Source of the DNA: JAUVKA01 sp964465145
GTDB taxonomy: Bacteria > Bacteroidota > Bacteroidia > Bacteroidales > UBA12481
NCBI GenBank assembly: GCA_964465145.1
Contig: CAYXJR010000039.1
Coordinates: 1-40,037, forward strand
Direction: 5' to 3'
DNA: 40,037 nucleotides
Shown here: one piece after another, positions 7,941 through 17,070 of the stretch
Layout of the letters: each line of letters begins with the position of its first letter
Numbering within the stretch: position 1 is the first letter of the stretch
Notes under the pieces: generated by a model
Told to the model about the DNA's origin: nothing
The model's database searches: none
The model's input: the letters and a program-made list of their open reading frames with translations, nothing else
Position numbers and translations under genes: made by a program

Positions 7941-10397
7941 ATGAAAAGGTTTTTGATCCTGGGCATAATATACATACTTGGAGTAGCTGGTTTTGGGCAG
8001 GCAGATTTTAAGCCCTACCCGGTTCCTGAGAAGTATCGTATGAAGGGGGGGCAAAGCCTGCCGGTGAGGGTGAATAATGCTGAATTAAAATTTTTTCCGC
8101 CTATTTTCAACCAATATGGCTGGAGCTGCAACCAGGCGAGTTCTATAGGTTATGTAATGACCTATGAGATGAACCGGCTCAGGGATCTCGATGCGGAAGA
8201 GTTTGAGAACCAGTACCCACCACTTTACGTATTTAATTTTCTTAACGGGGCCAGCAGCGCCCATGGTGTTAGCTATTTCGACAGCTGGGAAATAATAAAG
8301 GCAGCTGGTAATCCAACCATGGTTGATTACCCGCATTGGGCTGAAACAGGCATCTGGATGTCGGGTTATGAGAAATATTACCATGCCATGCAGAACAGGA
8401 TTATTGAGAATTATTCCCTGTATGTTGGTAACCCCGAGGGACTGAACATTCTCAAGCATTTTTTGATCGACAGGCTGGAGGATGAGGAGCATGGCGGACT
8501 GGCTAATGTTCAGATAGCATCCGGGGGTATGCAGTTTCGTTATACTAAACAAGATTCCAAAGATCCCGGAGCTCCTGTACTGATTGGTTTTGGAAGTGTG
8601 GTAGGACATGCACTTACAATTGTTGGATATGATGAAGAGATTGGTGCTGATGTTAATGGCGACGGTCGGATAACCAATGATGAAGACATCAATAACGATG
8701 GGATAATCGACATGCGCGACTGGGAAATGGGGGCATTAATTATAGCCAATACCTGGGGCGAGGGTTGGGGACGAAAGGGATTTGCCTATTGCCTATACCG
8801 GGTTCTTGCCAGTGAGGGGCATTCAGGGGGAGTCTGGAATAAATCGGCTCACATGGTCAAGCCGGTGAAACAAATGAACCCCGTTGTTACAATGCGTGTG
8901 AAAATGACCCACACATCGCGTAATAAATTCAGACTTCTGGCGGGAGTGTCGACAGATCATAATGCTACAGAAGCTGAAAGGGTTATGGGCTTTCCTCATT
9001 TCAATTATCAAGGGGGAGATCTTCCCCTGGTAGGGGAGGATCCTGCCGATTCTACATATTTTGAGCTGGGCCTGGATATATCTTCTCTGGTGAGTGATAT
9101 TGAGCCGGGACAACCAGTACGCTTTTTCCTCATGGTGGATGAAAGGGATCCATCCAATATAGGAGAAGGAGAGGTTATAGAATTCTCAGTGATTAACTAT
9201 ACCGGGGAGAGAAAAGAGACTATCAGCCCTGATATTAATGTTCCCATAAGGAATAATGCAACCACCGTCCTTTCCGTGGCAGCTGAGGTAGATTTCAATA
9301 TAGTGGTGGTGAAGGATGAACCTACCAATTTTGTTAAGCCGGGTGAACTTTTTACCCGGCAGCTGGAAGCAGAAGGGGGCTCTCCTCCCTATCTGTGGGA
9401 GCTGGTTCAGGATTATGAGGAGGATCATTTTGAAAAGTCCTTCCCTGATGTTTCAGGCGTTGTTCTAAGCTCTGCCGGCGAAAGGAATCAGTTTACACGG
9501 ATTAATCTTCCCTTCTCTTTCCCTTTTTATGGGGAGAAATTTGACGGATTGATTGTTGATGAAGACGGAGCCCTGCATTTCAACACCGAATATTATGAAT
9601 ACCCTTATTCTATCAATGGAAACCTGGTTTTCCAGATACGCAAAAGCATTATTCCCTTTGGGTGCGACCTGGAGCTGATCAATGATACGGATATGATCCG
9701 CTTTGAAAGCTCCAATGAAACGGCAAAAATTTTCTGGGAAGCAAGCGTGATCTTTGAGGAACAACAATATCATGTACAGGTAGGTGCCTATCTTTATCCC
9801 AGCGGCCGTATAGAATTCCACTATGGCTCTTTCACTAATCCTCCCGGAGAAATGTATAACTGGATGTCGGGCATTTCCAATGGTGATGGGCGATCCTATA
9901 AAATAGCCACCGTTTCGCAGCTGGGTATACTGTTTAATAATTACGGGGTAAGTTTTGAACCAAATCATTATCCCGGGGAAGTAAACCTTACCTCCAGTGG
10001 TTTTCTAAGCTGTAGGCCAACCGTTCCCGACCAGATCTGGAATGTTAATGTGCGGGTCAGGGATAAGAACAACCAGATTTCTATTGGAGCTGTACCTGTT
10101 TCAACCGTAAATTGGGAAGAAACAGAATTGCTGAGCCAGAGCTATCCTAATCCTTTCCGCGATGCAACCACCATCTCCTTCCTGGTACCCTCCAGGCAGC
10201 AAGTCGTGCTGAGGGTTTACGACACCTCAGGACGAATGATTAAAAATCTTGTTGACGAAGAGCTCGTGGCCGGCGAGTACAGGTACCAATGGAATGGCAG
10301 CGATTACAAAAACTCTGCCATGGATCCGGGGATGTATTTTTACCGCCTGGAAATAGGGGATAAGTGGGAGACGGGGAAGGTTGTTTTACTGAGGTAA
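7941..10397 (+). CDS. Secreted C1 (papain-like) cysteine peptidase with T9SS type A tail
   Basis: An 818-residue exported peptidase. The start at 7941 gives a signal peptide (MKRFLILGIIYILGVAGFGQ); a TTG 24 nt upstream is in frame but poorer. Papain-fold residues are visible: Gln58 and Cys63 in FNQYGWSCNQASS, His223 in VGHALTIVGYD, and Asn270 in IIANTWGEGWG. Between His and Asn lies an unusual segment with two EF-hand/dockerin-like calcium loops (DVNGDGRIT and DINNDGIID, residues 237-257). The middle contains beta-sandwich sequence with a putative-Ig opening (SPPYLWEL), and residues from about 733 form a type A sorting domain (SQSYPNPFRDATTISFLVP, YDTSGRMIKNL, GMYFYRLEIG). It is divergent from the type B/PorP operon. 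Probably an extracellular protease; substrate unknown. Confidence 0.88.
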   Translation: MKRFLILGIIYILGVAGFGQADFKPYPVPEKYRMKGGQSLPVRVNNAELKFFPPIFNQYGWSCNQASSIGYVMTYEMNRLRDLDAEEFENQYPPLYVFNFLNGASSAHGVSYFDSWEIIKAAGNPTMVDYPHWAETGIWMSGYEKYYHAMQNRIIENYSLYVGNPEGLNILKHFLIDRLEDEEHGGLANVQIASGGMQFRYTKQDSKDPGAPVLIGFGSVVGHALTIVGYDEEIGADVNGDGRITNDEDINNDGIIDMRDWEMGALIIANTWGEGWGRKGFAYCLYRVLASEGHSGGVWNKSAHMVKPVKQMNPVVTMRVKMTHTSRNKFRLLAGVSTDHNATEAERVMGFPHFNYQGGDLPLVGEDPADSTYFELGLDISSLVSDIEPGQPVRFFLMVDERDPSNIGEGEVIEFSVINYTGERKETISPDINVPIRNNATTVLSVAAEVDFNIVVVKDEPTNFVKPGELFTRQLEAEGGSPPYLWELVQDYEEDHFEKSFPDVSGVVLSSAGERNQFTRINLPFSFPFYGEKFDGLIVDEDGALHFNTEYYEYPYSINGNLVFQIRKSIIPFGCDLELINDTDMIRFESSNETAKIFWEASVIFEEQQYHVQVGAYLYPSGRIEFHYGSFTNPPGEMYNWMSGISNGDGRSYKIATVSQLGILFNNYGVSFEPNHYPGEVNLTSSGFLSCRPTVPDQIWNVNVRVRDKNNQISIGAVPVSTVNWEETELLSQSYPNPFRDATTISFLVPSRQQVVLRVYDTSGRMIKNLVDEELVAGEYRYQWNGSDYKNSAMDPGMYFYRLEIGDKWETGKVVLLR

Positions 10398-10410
10398 AAC
10401 ACAAAACAAA

Positions 10411-10433
10411 AGGCAGAAGGCTTACTTCTGCCT
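10411..10433. terminator. Hairpin between convergent peptidase and RND genes
   Basis: AGGCAGAAG and CTTCTGCCT pair around the loop GCTTA, flanked by an A-rich left side and CCTTTT on the right, so it could terminate from both directions. The RND stop codon lies in the loop, and the right arm is part of a heptad array (CTTCTGC repeats). Confidence 0.5.
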
Positions 10434-13400
10434 TCTGCCTTTTGCCTTAGTCTGCGCCTTCTGCCCTATCTGATACATCACCGGGACTATAACCAGTGTT
10501 ATTATGGTTGCAAATGCCAATCCAAATATTACCGTGCTGGCCAGGGGGCCCCAATACATTGCATTATCACCGCCAAAATAAAGATTGGGCTTTAAGCGGG
10601 TAAGCAGGGTTTCGAAATCGATATTCATCCCAATAGCCAGAGGCAAAAGGCCCAGGATGGTGGTTATGGCCGTTAATAAAACCGGGCGCAACCTGGTCTT
10701 ACCGGCTTCAACAACACATTCCTCAGCTACTTCAATGGGAAGAAGGCCTTTTTCATCCAATCCAAGTTCTTCCCGTTTGCGGCGTTTAAGCAGGCCGATA
10801 TAATCAACCAGAACAATAGCGTTATTCACCACCACACCCGCCAGGGCTATGATCCCTATCCCGGTCATTATAATCACAAAATCCATCTTGAATAAGGCTA
10901 ATCCCCCCAACACTCCAATGATACTAAAGAACACGCTGGCCAGGATGATCAAAGGTTTTATGAATGAGTTAAACTGTGTCACCAGGATAATCATCATCAG
11001 GGACATTACCAGCAACAGTGCCTGTAACATAAAGATCGAAGTGCTTTCTGTCTCTTCTGCTTCGCCGGTAAACTGATATGAATAACCATCAGGTATTTGC
11101 ACATCTTTCAGCAACTGCTTGAGCTGACTGTTAACCCTGGCAGAAGTATAACCTGCCAGCAAGCCGGAATAAACAGTCACAACCCTCTCCATATCTATCC
11201 TGTTCACAGAGCCATAAGTCGACCCGAACTTAAAATCTGCCACAGCAGAAATGGGCACCTGTGATAGCATTCCTGTGGCCTGATTCAGGTAGGTGATCTT
11301 TTGGTTCATCAGGGTGCTGATATCATTACGGTATTTCTCAGCAAGACGAATTTGTATTGGATATTCCTCTTCTCCAACTTTGAAATCAGAAACATCCTTG
11401 CCGAAAAGAGCAGTCCGGAGGGTAGAGGCAATAACCATTGTTGATAAGCCGTAGCGCTGGGCTTTATCCCGGTTAATTTCAACCAGCAGCTCAGGTTTAC
11501 CCAATTCGATATCGGTTTTTAATCCCTCGATTCCCTGAATGGGAGAGTTTTCAATTTTGCGAATGATCTCATCTGCCAATCCCATTAAAACATCGAAGTC
11601 TTTTCCTGCGATTTCAATATTTACAGGGTTACCTGTGGGAGGGCCATGCTTTTCTACTTCAATAAAAATATCTACTCCAGGATTTTTATCTATCAAGCCT
11701 TCCGACAACCTTTTTAGAATAGCCTCTGTACTGATCCCCTGACGATCGATAAAATCAACAAAATTAAGCTGGGTCATAGCTTTGTGGGGTGTTTCTCCAG
11801 TACCGAATTCATTTATCCTGCGGGCTCCATTCCCCACCGTGGTAAGCAGGGATTCCACAATATTCATGTCCTCTCCGATCAGTTCTACTATTCGGGTTTC
11901 AATAATATTGGCTACCGAGTCGGTAATAGCAATATCAGTGCCCAGCGGCAATTCAGAATGCACAACAACTACACCTGGATCACTCTCCGGGAATAGTAGT
12001 ACATTTCCACTTCTCATGCCAAAAAAGCCCATAGTTATTAAGAACAACAGGAACATCCCAACTATAAACCAGGCGGGGTTTTTCCCCTTCAGACTGAAGC
12101 GGATGAATCTTAAGTAAAGGTTTTCTAATCTGCTGAGAAAAATATTTTGAAACCAAACAGCCATTTGCTTCATAAATAGCTGATGAGCAAATGAGAGTAT
12201 GGCGAGAAAGGCCAGAATATTTGCCAGCCATACAATTTTCATGACATATAAAAAGATTGCCGCAACGGCCATGACGGCTGCGATTATAAGAATCCGTCTT
12301 CTGGGGGCAGTTTTTTTATTATCTATATCCCTGTCGAGGGAGTCGGCGAAAACAGGAATGATCACCAAAGCTACCAGCAGTGAAGATGAAAGAACCACGA
12401 TCAGGGTGATGGGCATGTATTTCATAAACTCACCCATCATACCACTCCAGAACATCAGTGGGAAGAAAGCAGCCAGGGTAGTCAGGGTTGAAGAGATTAC
12501 CGGCATGGCTATCTCTCCTACACCCAAACGGGCAGCCTCGAACTTTCCATATCCCCTTTCTCTGAACCGCGTGATATTTTCCACTACCACAATACCATTA
12601 TCCACCAGCATACCCAAGGCAAGGATCAGGGAGAAAAGAACAATCATGTTAATCTGGGCATGCTGAATATTCAAAATCACAAAGGTGATGAATATCGACA
12701 GAGGGATGGCCAGGCCAACGTAAATGGCATTTCTCAAGCCCAGGAAGAAAAACAGTATGGTAATAACCAGCAGAACCCCCAGGATAATACTATTCTCCAG
12801 GTTGGTGAGCTGGGCTTTGGTCTTTTCAGATTGATCAAAGGTGTAATTTACATCCAGATCAGATGGTATAAGCTCATTATCACGAAATTCTGTAATGATT
12901 CTCTGAACCGCCTGAGTGGCCGTGATCACGTTTTCACCATCCTTCTTTATGATTTGAAGTGTCACCACAGGGTCGCCATTCAAACGGGCATAGCTCTTTT
13001 TATCTTCAAATCCGTCAATCACCTCCGCGATGTCTTTCAGATATACAGTTTTAGCGGGATCCTGTTTGATAATAATATTTTTGATGTCGTTTATGGTTTT
13101 AAATTCACCAACCGTACGAACAGAACGACGTGTTCCTCCAATCTTAAGTTCCCCTCCGGCCATGGTGACATTTTCCATCATCAGGGCATTCTCTATTGAT
13201 TGAAAACCTAATCCTAAGGACTCCATCCTCAGCAGGTCAATGTCAATACGAATCACCCTTTCGTCTACCCCGCTGATATTAACCCGGGCGATCTCATAAA
13301 CCCTTTCAAACTCTTGCTGCAGGTATTCTGCATAGTCTTTGAGCTGTACCATGGAGTAGTCGCCCGATAGGTTAACATTTAATATTGGGAAGGATGAAAA

Positions 13401-13847
13401 ATCAAGATCCATAACACTTGGATCGGCCAGGAGGTCGTCGGGTAATTCCGACATGGCCTTATCGATAGCATCTTTCACTTCCACCATTGCTTCTTTGATA
13501 TCGACATTAGTCTGGAATTCCACGAAGATCATGGAGAAGTCCTGCAGAGAATTGGACCTCAGCTTATTGATTCCCTGAACTGTTTGGAGTTCATTTTCCA
13601 GAGGACGTGAAATAAGATTCTCAATATCTTCGGGTGAGTTTCCAGGATATATGGTTTGCACATATACTGTGGGGAAGTTAATCTCAGGAAACAATTCTTT
13701 AGGCATTGTAAGATAGGAGATGACCCCGAAAATCAACAACACAAATACCCCCAGGTAAACCGTGTTTTTATTTTTAAGGGCCAGGGTCGTTAGCTTAAAC
13801 TCCCTTTGCCCTTTTTTAATTTCTTTATTTTCTGTGTTCTTCATCAT
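10422..13847 (-). CDS. RND efflux transporter permease (AcrB/CusA superfamily)
   Basis: A 1141-residue inner-membrane proton-driven efflux pump. It has the duplicated RND architecture: first helix NTVYLGVFVLLIFGVISYLT, porter domain motifs (YPGNSPEDIENLISRPLENE, GVDERVIRIDID), and a helix-4 motif LGMLVDNGIVVVENITRF. That motif has one Asp followed by Asn, where AcrB has an Asp pair. The second half repeats the pattern (GLALFKMDFVIIMTGIGIIA, GVVVNNAIVLVDYI). The chain is about 90 residues longer than AcrB; an additional hydrophobic hairpin (RRRILIIAAVMAVAAIFLYV, then IVWLANILAFLAILSFA) follows the first membrane bundle. It is the last gene of tetR-tolC-adaptor-permease. The last codons (KAKGRRQK) come from a heptanucleotide array. 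Substrate is not predictable; the TetR context suggests toxic amphiphiles or lipids. Confidence 0.93.
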   Translation of the reverse strand: MMKNTENKEIKKGQREFKLTTLALKNKNTVYLGVFVLLIFGVISYLTMPKELFPEINFPTVYVQTIYPGNSPEDIENLISRPLENELQTVQGINKLRSNSLQDFSMIFVEFQTNVDIKEAMVEVKDAIDKAMSELPDDLLADPSVMDLDFSSFPILNVNLSGDYSMVQLKDYAEYLQQEFERVYEIARVNISGVDERVIRIDIDLLRMESLGLGFQSIENALMMENVTMAGGELKIGGTRRSVRTVGEFKTINDIKNIIIKQDPAKTVYLKDIAEVIDGFEDKKSYARLNGDPVVTLQIIKKDGENVITATQAVQRIITEFRDNELIPSDLDVNYTFDQSEKTKAQLTNLENSIILGVLLVITILFFFLGLRNAIYVGLAIPLSIFITFVILNIQHAQINMIVLFSLILALGMLVDNGIVVVENITRFRERGYGKFEAARLGVGEIAMPVISSTLTTLAAFFPLMFWSGMMGEFMKYMPITLIVVLSSSLLVALVIIPVFADSLDRDIDNKKTAPRRRILIIAAVMAVAAIFLYVMKIVWLANILAFLAILSFAHQLFMKQMAVWFQNIFLSRLENLYLRFIRFSLKGKNPAWFIVGMFLLFLITMGFFGMRSGNVLLFPESDPGVVVVHSELPLGTDIAITDSVANIIETRIVELIGEDMNIVESLLTTVGNGARRINEFGTGETPHKAMTQLNFVDFIDRQGISTEAILKRLSEGLIDKNPGVDIFIEVEKHGPPTGNPVNIEIAGKDFDVLMGLADEIIRKIENSPIQGIEGLKTDIELGKPELLVEINRDKAQRYGLSTMVIASTLRTALFGKDVSDFKVGEEEYPIQIRLAEKYRNDISTLMNQKITYLNQATGMLSQVPISAVADFKFGSTYGSVNRIDMERVVTVYSGLLAGYTSARVNSQLKQLLKDVQIPDGYSYQFTGEAEETESTSIFMLQALLLVMSLMMIILVTQFNSFIKPLIILASVFFSIIGVLGGLALFKMDFVIIMTGIGIIALAGVVVNNAIVLVDYIGLLKRRKREELGLDEKGLLPIEVAEECVVEAGKTRLRPVLLTAITTILGLLPLAIGMNIDFETLLTRLKPNLYFGGDNAMYWGPLASTVIFGLAFATIITLVIVPVMYQIGQKAQTKAKGRRQK
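10425..10445. repeat. Heptanucleotide array (CTTCTGC)
   Basis: Three consecutive 7-bp units CTTCTGC, CTTCTGC, CTTTTGC, followed by degenerate copies up to about 10466. They encode the C-terminal residues of the RND permease on the minus strand and form half of the terminator-like hairpin. Confidence 0.65.
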
Positions 13848-13903
13848 TTCACTTTCTCTTATTCAGCTTCTCCATTTCAGATACTCAATTTCAAATTATC
13901 CTC

Positions 13904-15034
13904 TTACTGCTGTGTAATGCTCAATTTGCTGCCATCTTTGATCTGGTTATATCCTTTCACGATCAACCAATCACCCCCTTTCAAGCCCTCTTCCACAACC
14001 GTATTACGTCCATCAGAACGCCCGGGCTGGATATAGGTCTTTATAGAGAAATATTCACTGTCATGGGGCCTGGCTACATAAACAAAGAATCCCTTCATGT
14101 CCTGACGTACGTTGAGGGTGGGTACAATGATAACCCCTTCGGCAGAGTAATCCCTGAGCTTAAGAGTGGCCAGCATATTGGGTTTGATCTGCTCATCCTG
14201 GTTTTTCATGTTTAGGCGCAGGCTGAATGTTCGGCTGAGGGGATCGATGGTGTTGCCGGTGTTGATTATAGGAGCCGACCTGGTCAATCCGGGCAGGTCG
14301 GGAAATTCGATCAAGGCAGTATCTCCCTTGTGAATGGAATTGATATATGCCTCCGACAATTCGGTGTTAATAAACAAATTCTCAAGGTTAATTAGTTGAA
14401 GGAGTTGGCGTCCGGGAGTTGCCATCTCTCCGGTTTTTTGAAATATTTCCTCAATATATCCGGAGAAAGGGGCGTAAATTTTGCCCATTTTCAATTGCGA
14501 CTCCAGTGTTTCCCTTGTTTTGAGCATAGATTCGTAGCGGTTTTTGGCCTCCAGATACTGCATTTCTGATCCTACCCCCTGCTTCCATAAATCTTCCTGT
14601 TTCTTAAAAAGAGTTTTAGTAAGATCCAGTCCCGTCTCCAACTCCTCCAATCCTTTACGCATGATCTCCGAATCAATACTCACTAAAAGCTGCCCCTCTT
14701 TTACTTTCTGTCCTTTCGTCACATGAATGGCCTGTATGCGTCCATTCATTTCCGGGCTAACAATTGCGTCCCTGGCAGCTTCCACGGATGCGCTGGTGGT
14801 AATGTAGGAAGAAAAATCCCCCGCTATCAGAGCATTAATCACAACCGGGATTCCTTTATCTGTACCAGCCGATTCCATGCCGGCCAGCTGGATTTCCAAT
14901 TCCTCCAGCTGCTGGTTCAAATCTGCGATTTCCCCCCGGGTCCTGGTAATTTCCGTGTTGAGCTGTTCAACTGTTTTTTCTCCTGAGCAGGACGCCAGGA
15001 CAGCGATGAGAATGAGTACTATTATTTTGTTCAT
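13904..15034 (-). CDS. RND efflux periplasmic adaptor (membrane fusion protein)
   Basis: A 376-residue lipoprotein adaptor. Signal MNKIIVLILIAVLASC puts the lipidated cysteine at residue 16. A coiled-coil-rich start (about 20-55: EQLNTEITRTRGEIADLNQQ) precedes the barrel-sandwich/lipoyl half GRIQAIHVTKGQKVKEGQLL, the alpha-hairpin containing GSEMQYLEAKNRYESM, and the second lipoyl half KIYAPFSGYIEEIFQKTGEM. Beta-barrel and membrane-proximal parts follow (FPDLPGLTRSAPIINTGNTI, VVEEGLKGGDWLIVKGYNQI). It bridges the permease and the TolC-like channel. It lies 56 nt upstream of the permease and 12 nt downstream of the tolC-like gene, in one operon. Confidence 0.93.
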   Translation of the reverse strand: MNKIIVLILIAVLASCSGEKTVEQLNTEITRTRGEIADLNQQLEELEIQLAGMESAGTDKGIPVVINALIAGDFSSYITTSASVEAARDAIVSPEMNGRIQAIHVTKGQKVKEGQLLVSIDSEIMRKGLEELETGLDLTKTLFKKQEDLWKQGVGSEMQYLEAKNRYESMLKTRETLESQLKMGKIYAPFSGYIEEIFQKTGEMATPGRQLLQLINLENLFINTELSEAYINSIHKGDTALIEFPDLPGLTRSAPIINTGNTIDPLSRTFSLRLNMKNQDEQIKPNMLATLKLRDYSAEGVIIVPTLNVRQDMKGFFVYVARPHDSEYFSIKTYIQPGRSDGRNTVVEEGLKGGDWLIVKGYNQIKDGSKLSITQQ

Positions 15035-15046
15035 GATGATAGATTT

Positions 15047-16405
15047 CTAAAGTTTACTATATGCTTTATCCAGTTCAAGTTTCTTGTTTAGCATGTCGAG
15101 GGTGGCCCCAAGAAAGGTGCCCTGCGATTCTAATAATTGATTATATGATTGATTCAAATCGGTGCTTGAGGAAGTTCCGTTTTTATATTTGATTTGTTCT
15201 TTATCGTAAATACGCGATGCAAGGCTAAAGCTGTTCTTCTTGTTTTTATATGTCTCCACGGCGATCTCCAGGTTGTTCCTGGCGGTGGCAGCCCCCATTA
15301 CCAGGCTTTCGTTTATTTGTAAGCGGCTGTTTTTAATTTTTTCCAGCTCCAGGCTTGCCTGCTGTACCTTGTAGAGCCTGTTTCCCGAACTGAAGATAGG
15401 GATGGCGAATTGTACCCCGATAAGTGTTGTTGGGAACCATTTTTCGTTGAAATCAAAAAAATTGAATTCATTACGCTGGGCATTTCCCTGGGCACTCAGG
15501 AAGGCTGATACTGTTGGAAGATAGGCCATCCTGGCCAGTTTAACCTGATATTCCGAAAGGCTCTCCTGGTCTTCCATCAGCTTAAAAGTCACATGATCTT
15601 CAAGCTTGAAAGCTTCATCCATGCTTATCCGGGGATCGATGGCCAGTAATAGCAGATCGAGATTATCTGTTAACTGGATCTCATCACTTATTGACATGCC
15701 AAGGTTGAATTTCATCAGGCTTAGAGCGTTCTTTAACTGGTTGTCGGCATTTAACACACTGGTTTTCAGGTCAGAAAGCAGCAATGCCAGCTTATCAACA
15801 TCCGTATCCTGCATGAATCCCTGTTTGTACATCGCCTGAGTATCCCCGAGCAATTTCTCCATGGTGCTGATAGTTTTTGCCATCAGCTCCTTATTTTTTT
15901 GCGAAACCAATACCAGGTAATAGGAATTTGCTATGGCTTGCTTCACATCCTGCTCCACCTGTTCAAGCTGATGTTTCGACAATTTGACATACTCTTTTGC
16001 TGCTTGCAGGCCAACGATATACGATCCGCTGTATACCAGCTGGCTTAGCTGCATCTGTGCACTGGCATTGTGTTTGGTTCCGAATTGCACTTCCAGATAA
16101 GTCCCTGGTTCACCTCCGAAAAATTCGGCGGGGATCAGCTGGGTGGCCAGGCTAAGGAAGTTGTTGTAACTAATAGATCCATCGACCTGCGGAAGCCCGG
16201 TGGCCAGGTTTTCCTTAACTTTTTTTGCTGCCAGGGCCACATCGATGATGGCGTTACGAGCCTGGTAATTATTCCTTATCGCATACTCCTGGGCCTCCTT
16301 CAGTGAAAAATATTTCACCTGGGCACCGGCAATGGGTGCTGGTAAAACCATTATCCCAATTAAGAGGATAAGAGCCTGTATTTTCAATCTCATATTATTA
16401 ATCAT
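15047..16405 (-). CDS. TolC-family outer-membrane efflux channel
   Basis: A 452-residue exported channel with a signal peptide (hydrophobic core LKIQALILLIGIMVL, cleavage after AGAQ). Two TolC-type halves are visible, each starting with helical sequence: SLKEAQEYAIRNNYQARNAI for the first and a second near MDEAFKLEDHVTFKLMEDQE. Typical motifs include YYLVLVSQKNKELM and the closing SYNQLLESQGTFLGA. The start codon overlaps the tetR stop by one base (TAATG), indicating translational coupling; an ATG four codons downstream is an alternative. Together with the adaptor and permease it completes a tripartite pump. Confidence 0.92.
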   Translation of the reverse strand: MINNMRLKIQALILLIGIMVLPAPIAGAQVKYFSLKEAQEYAIRNNYQARNAIIDVALAAKKVKENLATGLPQVDGSISYNNFLSLATQLIPAEFFGGEPGTYLEVQFGTKHNASAQMQLSQLVYSGSYIVGLQAAKEYVKLSKHQLEQVEQDVKQAIANSYYLVLVSQKNKELMAKTISTMEKLLGDTQAMYKQGFMQDTDVDKLALLLSDLKTSVLNADNQLKNALSLMKFNLGMSISDEIQLTDNLDLLLLAIDPRISMDEAFKLEDHVTFKLMEDQESLSEYQVKLARMAYLPTVSAFLSAQGNAQRNEFNFFDFNEKWFPTTLIGVQFAIPIFSSGNRLYKVQQASLELEKIKNSRLQINESLVMGAATARNNLEIAVETYKNKKNSFSLASRIYDKEQIKYKNGTSSSTDLNQSYNQLLESQGTFLGATLDMLNKKLELDKAYSKL

Positions 16406-17004
16406 TAAAGTTTTTCACTTAATACTTTCAATCCTTTTACACTGGCAATCCCGTGAAGATGATAGTGAAAGATCTCCTTCATTACTCTGTCGGAGCTGAG
16501 CTCGTTGATAGTGAAGGAATCTGATGTGTATTTATATTCCAGGCGGGCCATGTGAATTTTTGAAATGATGTCCACATCCATATTCTGTCGGTATAATCCC
16601 TCTTTTTGCCCTTTGATCAGGTTCTCCCGGATAGCATTATACATACGCATACGGGAATCCTGCATTAGTTTTGTATGGATTTCGGGATAGTATTTTTTAA
16701 GGTCATAATCGATCGTGGGATTCTGCTCCTTCATCATCACATTCATGTAATGGTTAACCGCCAGGAGCTCATCAATAGCATTATGTTTTTGTGCCACGAT
16801 TTCATATAGAGCTTCTCTGTGGTGTAATGCATTCATTATCATCACTTTCTCCACCAATTCGGATTTATCTCTCACGTATTGATAGAGGGTCTTTTTTGAA
16901 ATACCCAGCTCCCTGGCCACATCATCCATCGTCACGCTTTTTATGCCGAACCTGTTGTAAAGACCAAAAACGCGGGAAAAAAGAGTTTTTAGTTTTTTAT
17001 CCAT
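16405..17004 (-). CDS. TetR/AcrR family transcriptional regulator
   Basis: A 199-residue regulator with an N-terminal helix-turn-helix at about residues 20-50 (SVTMDDVARELGISKKTLYQ, then YVRDKSELVEKVM). The remaining ~145 residues are helical and make up a ligand-binding/dimerisation domain. The start at 17004 is just far enough upstream for a complete HTH. It is the first gene of the efflux operon and overlaps the next gene by one base, so it probably autoregulates the pump operon. The ligand is unknown. The frame stays open upstream into the repeat array and gap, but that part carries no recognisable coding sequence. Confidence 0.92.
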   Translation of the reverse strand: MDKKLKTLFSRVFGLYNRFGIKSVTMDDVARELGISKKTLYQYVRDKSELVEKVMIMNALHHREALYEIVAQKHNAIDELLAVNHYMNVMMKEQNPTIDYDLKKYYPEIHTKLMQDSRMRMYNAIRENLIKGQKEGLYRQNMDVDIISKIHMARLEYKYTSDSFTINELSSDRVMKEIFHYHLHGIASVKGLKVLSEKL

Positions 17005-17019
17005 TCGAATAATTTTTTT

Positions 17020-17050
17020 CAAAACTAAACATAAAACCCCCAGAAACAAA
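17020..17050 (-). promoter_or_regulatory. Promoter of the tetR-tolC-adaptor-RND operon
   Basis: On the minus strand TTTG (17050-17047), a 19-bp spacer and TAGTTTTG (17027-17020) match the Bacteroidota -33/-7 consensus TTTG-N19-TAnnTTTG. It is 15 nt from the tetR ATG. This is the best promoter match seen in the window. Confidence 0.65.
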
Positions 17051-17070
17051 AAAAGTTTATAATGTTTCCG

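Noticed and set aside
7856..7975. 40-residue N-terminal extension of the type B surface protein
   Set aside because: It would place sequence before a clear signal peptide and overlap the divergent promoter and the C1 peptidase start.
9465..9968. 167-codon frame on the minus strand
   Set aside because: It is antisense to the C1 peptidase, which has a signal peptide, catalytic motifs and a sorting domain in its own frame.
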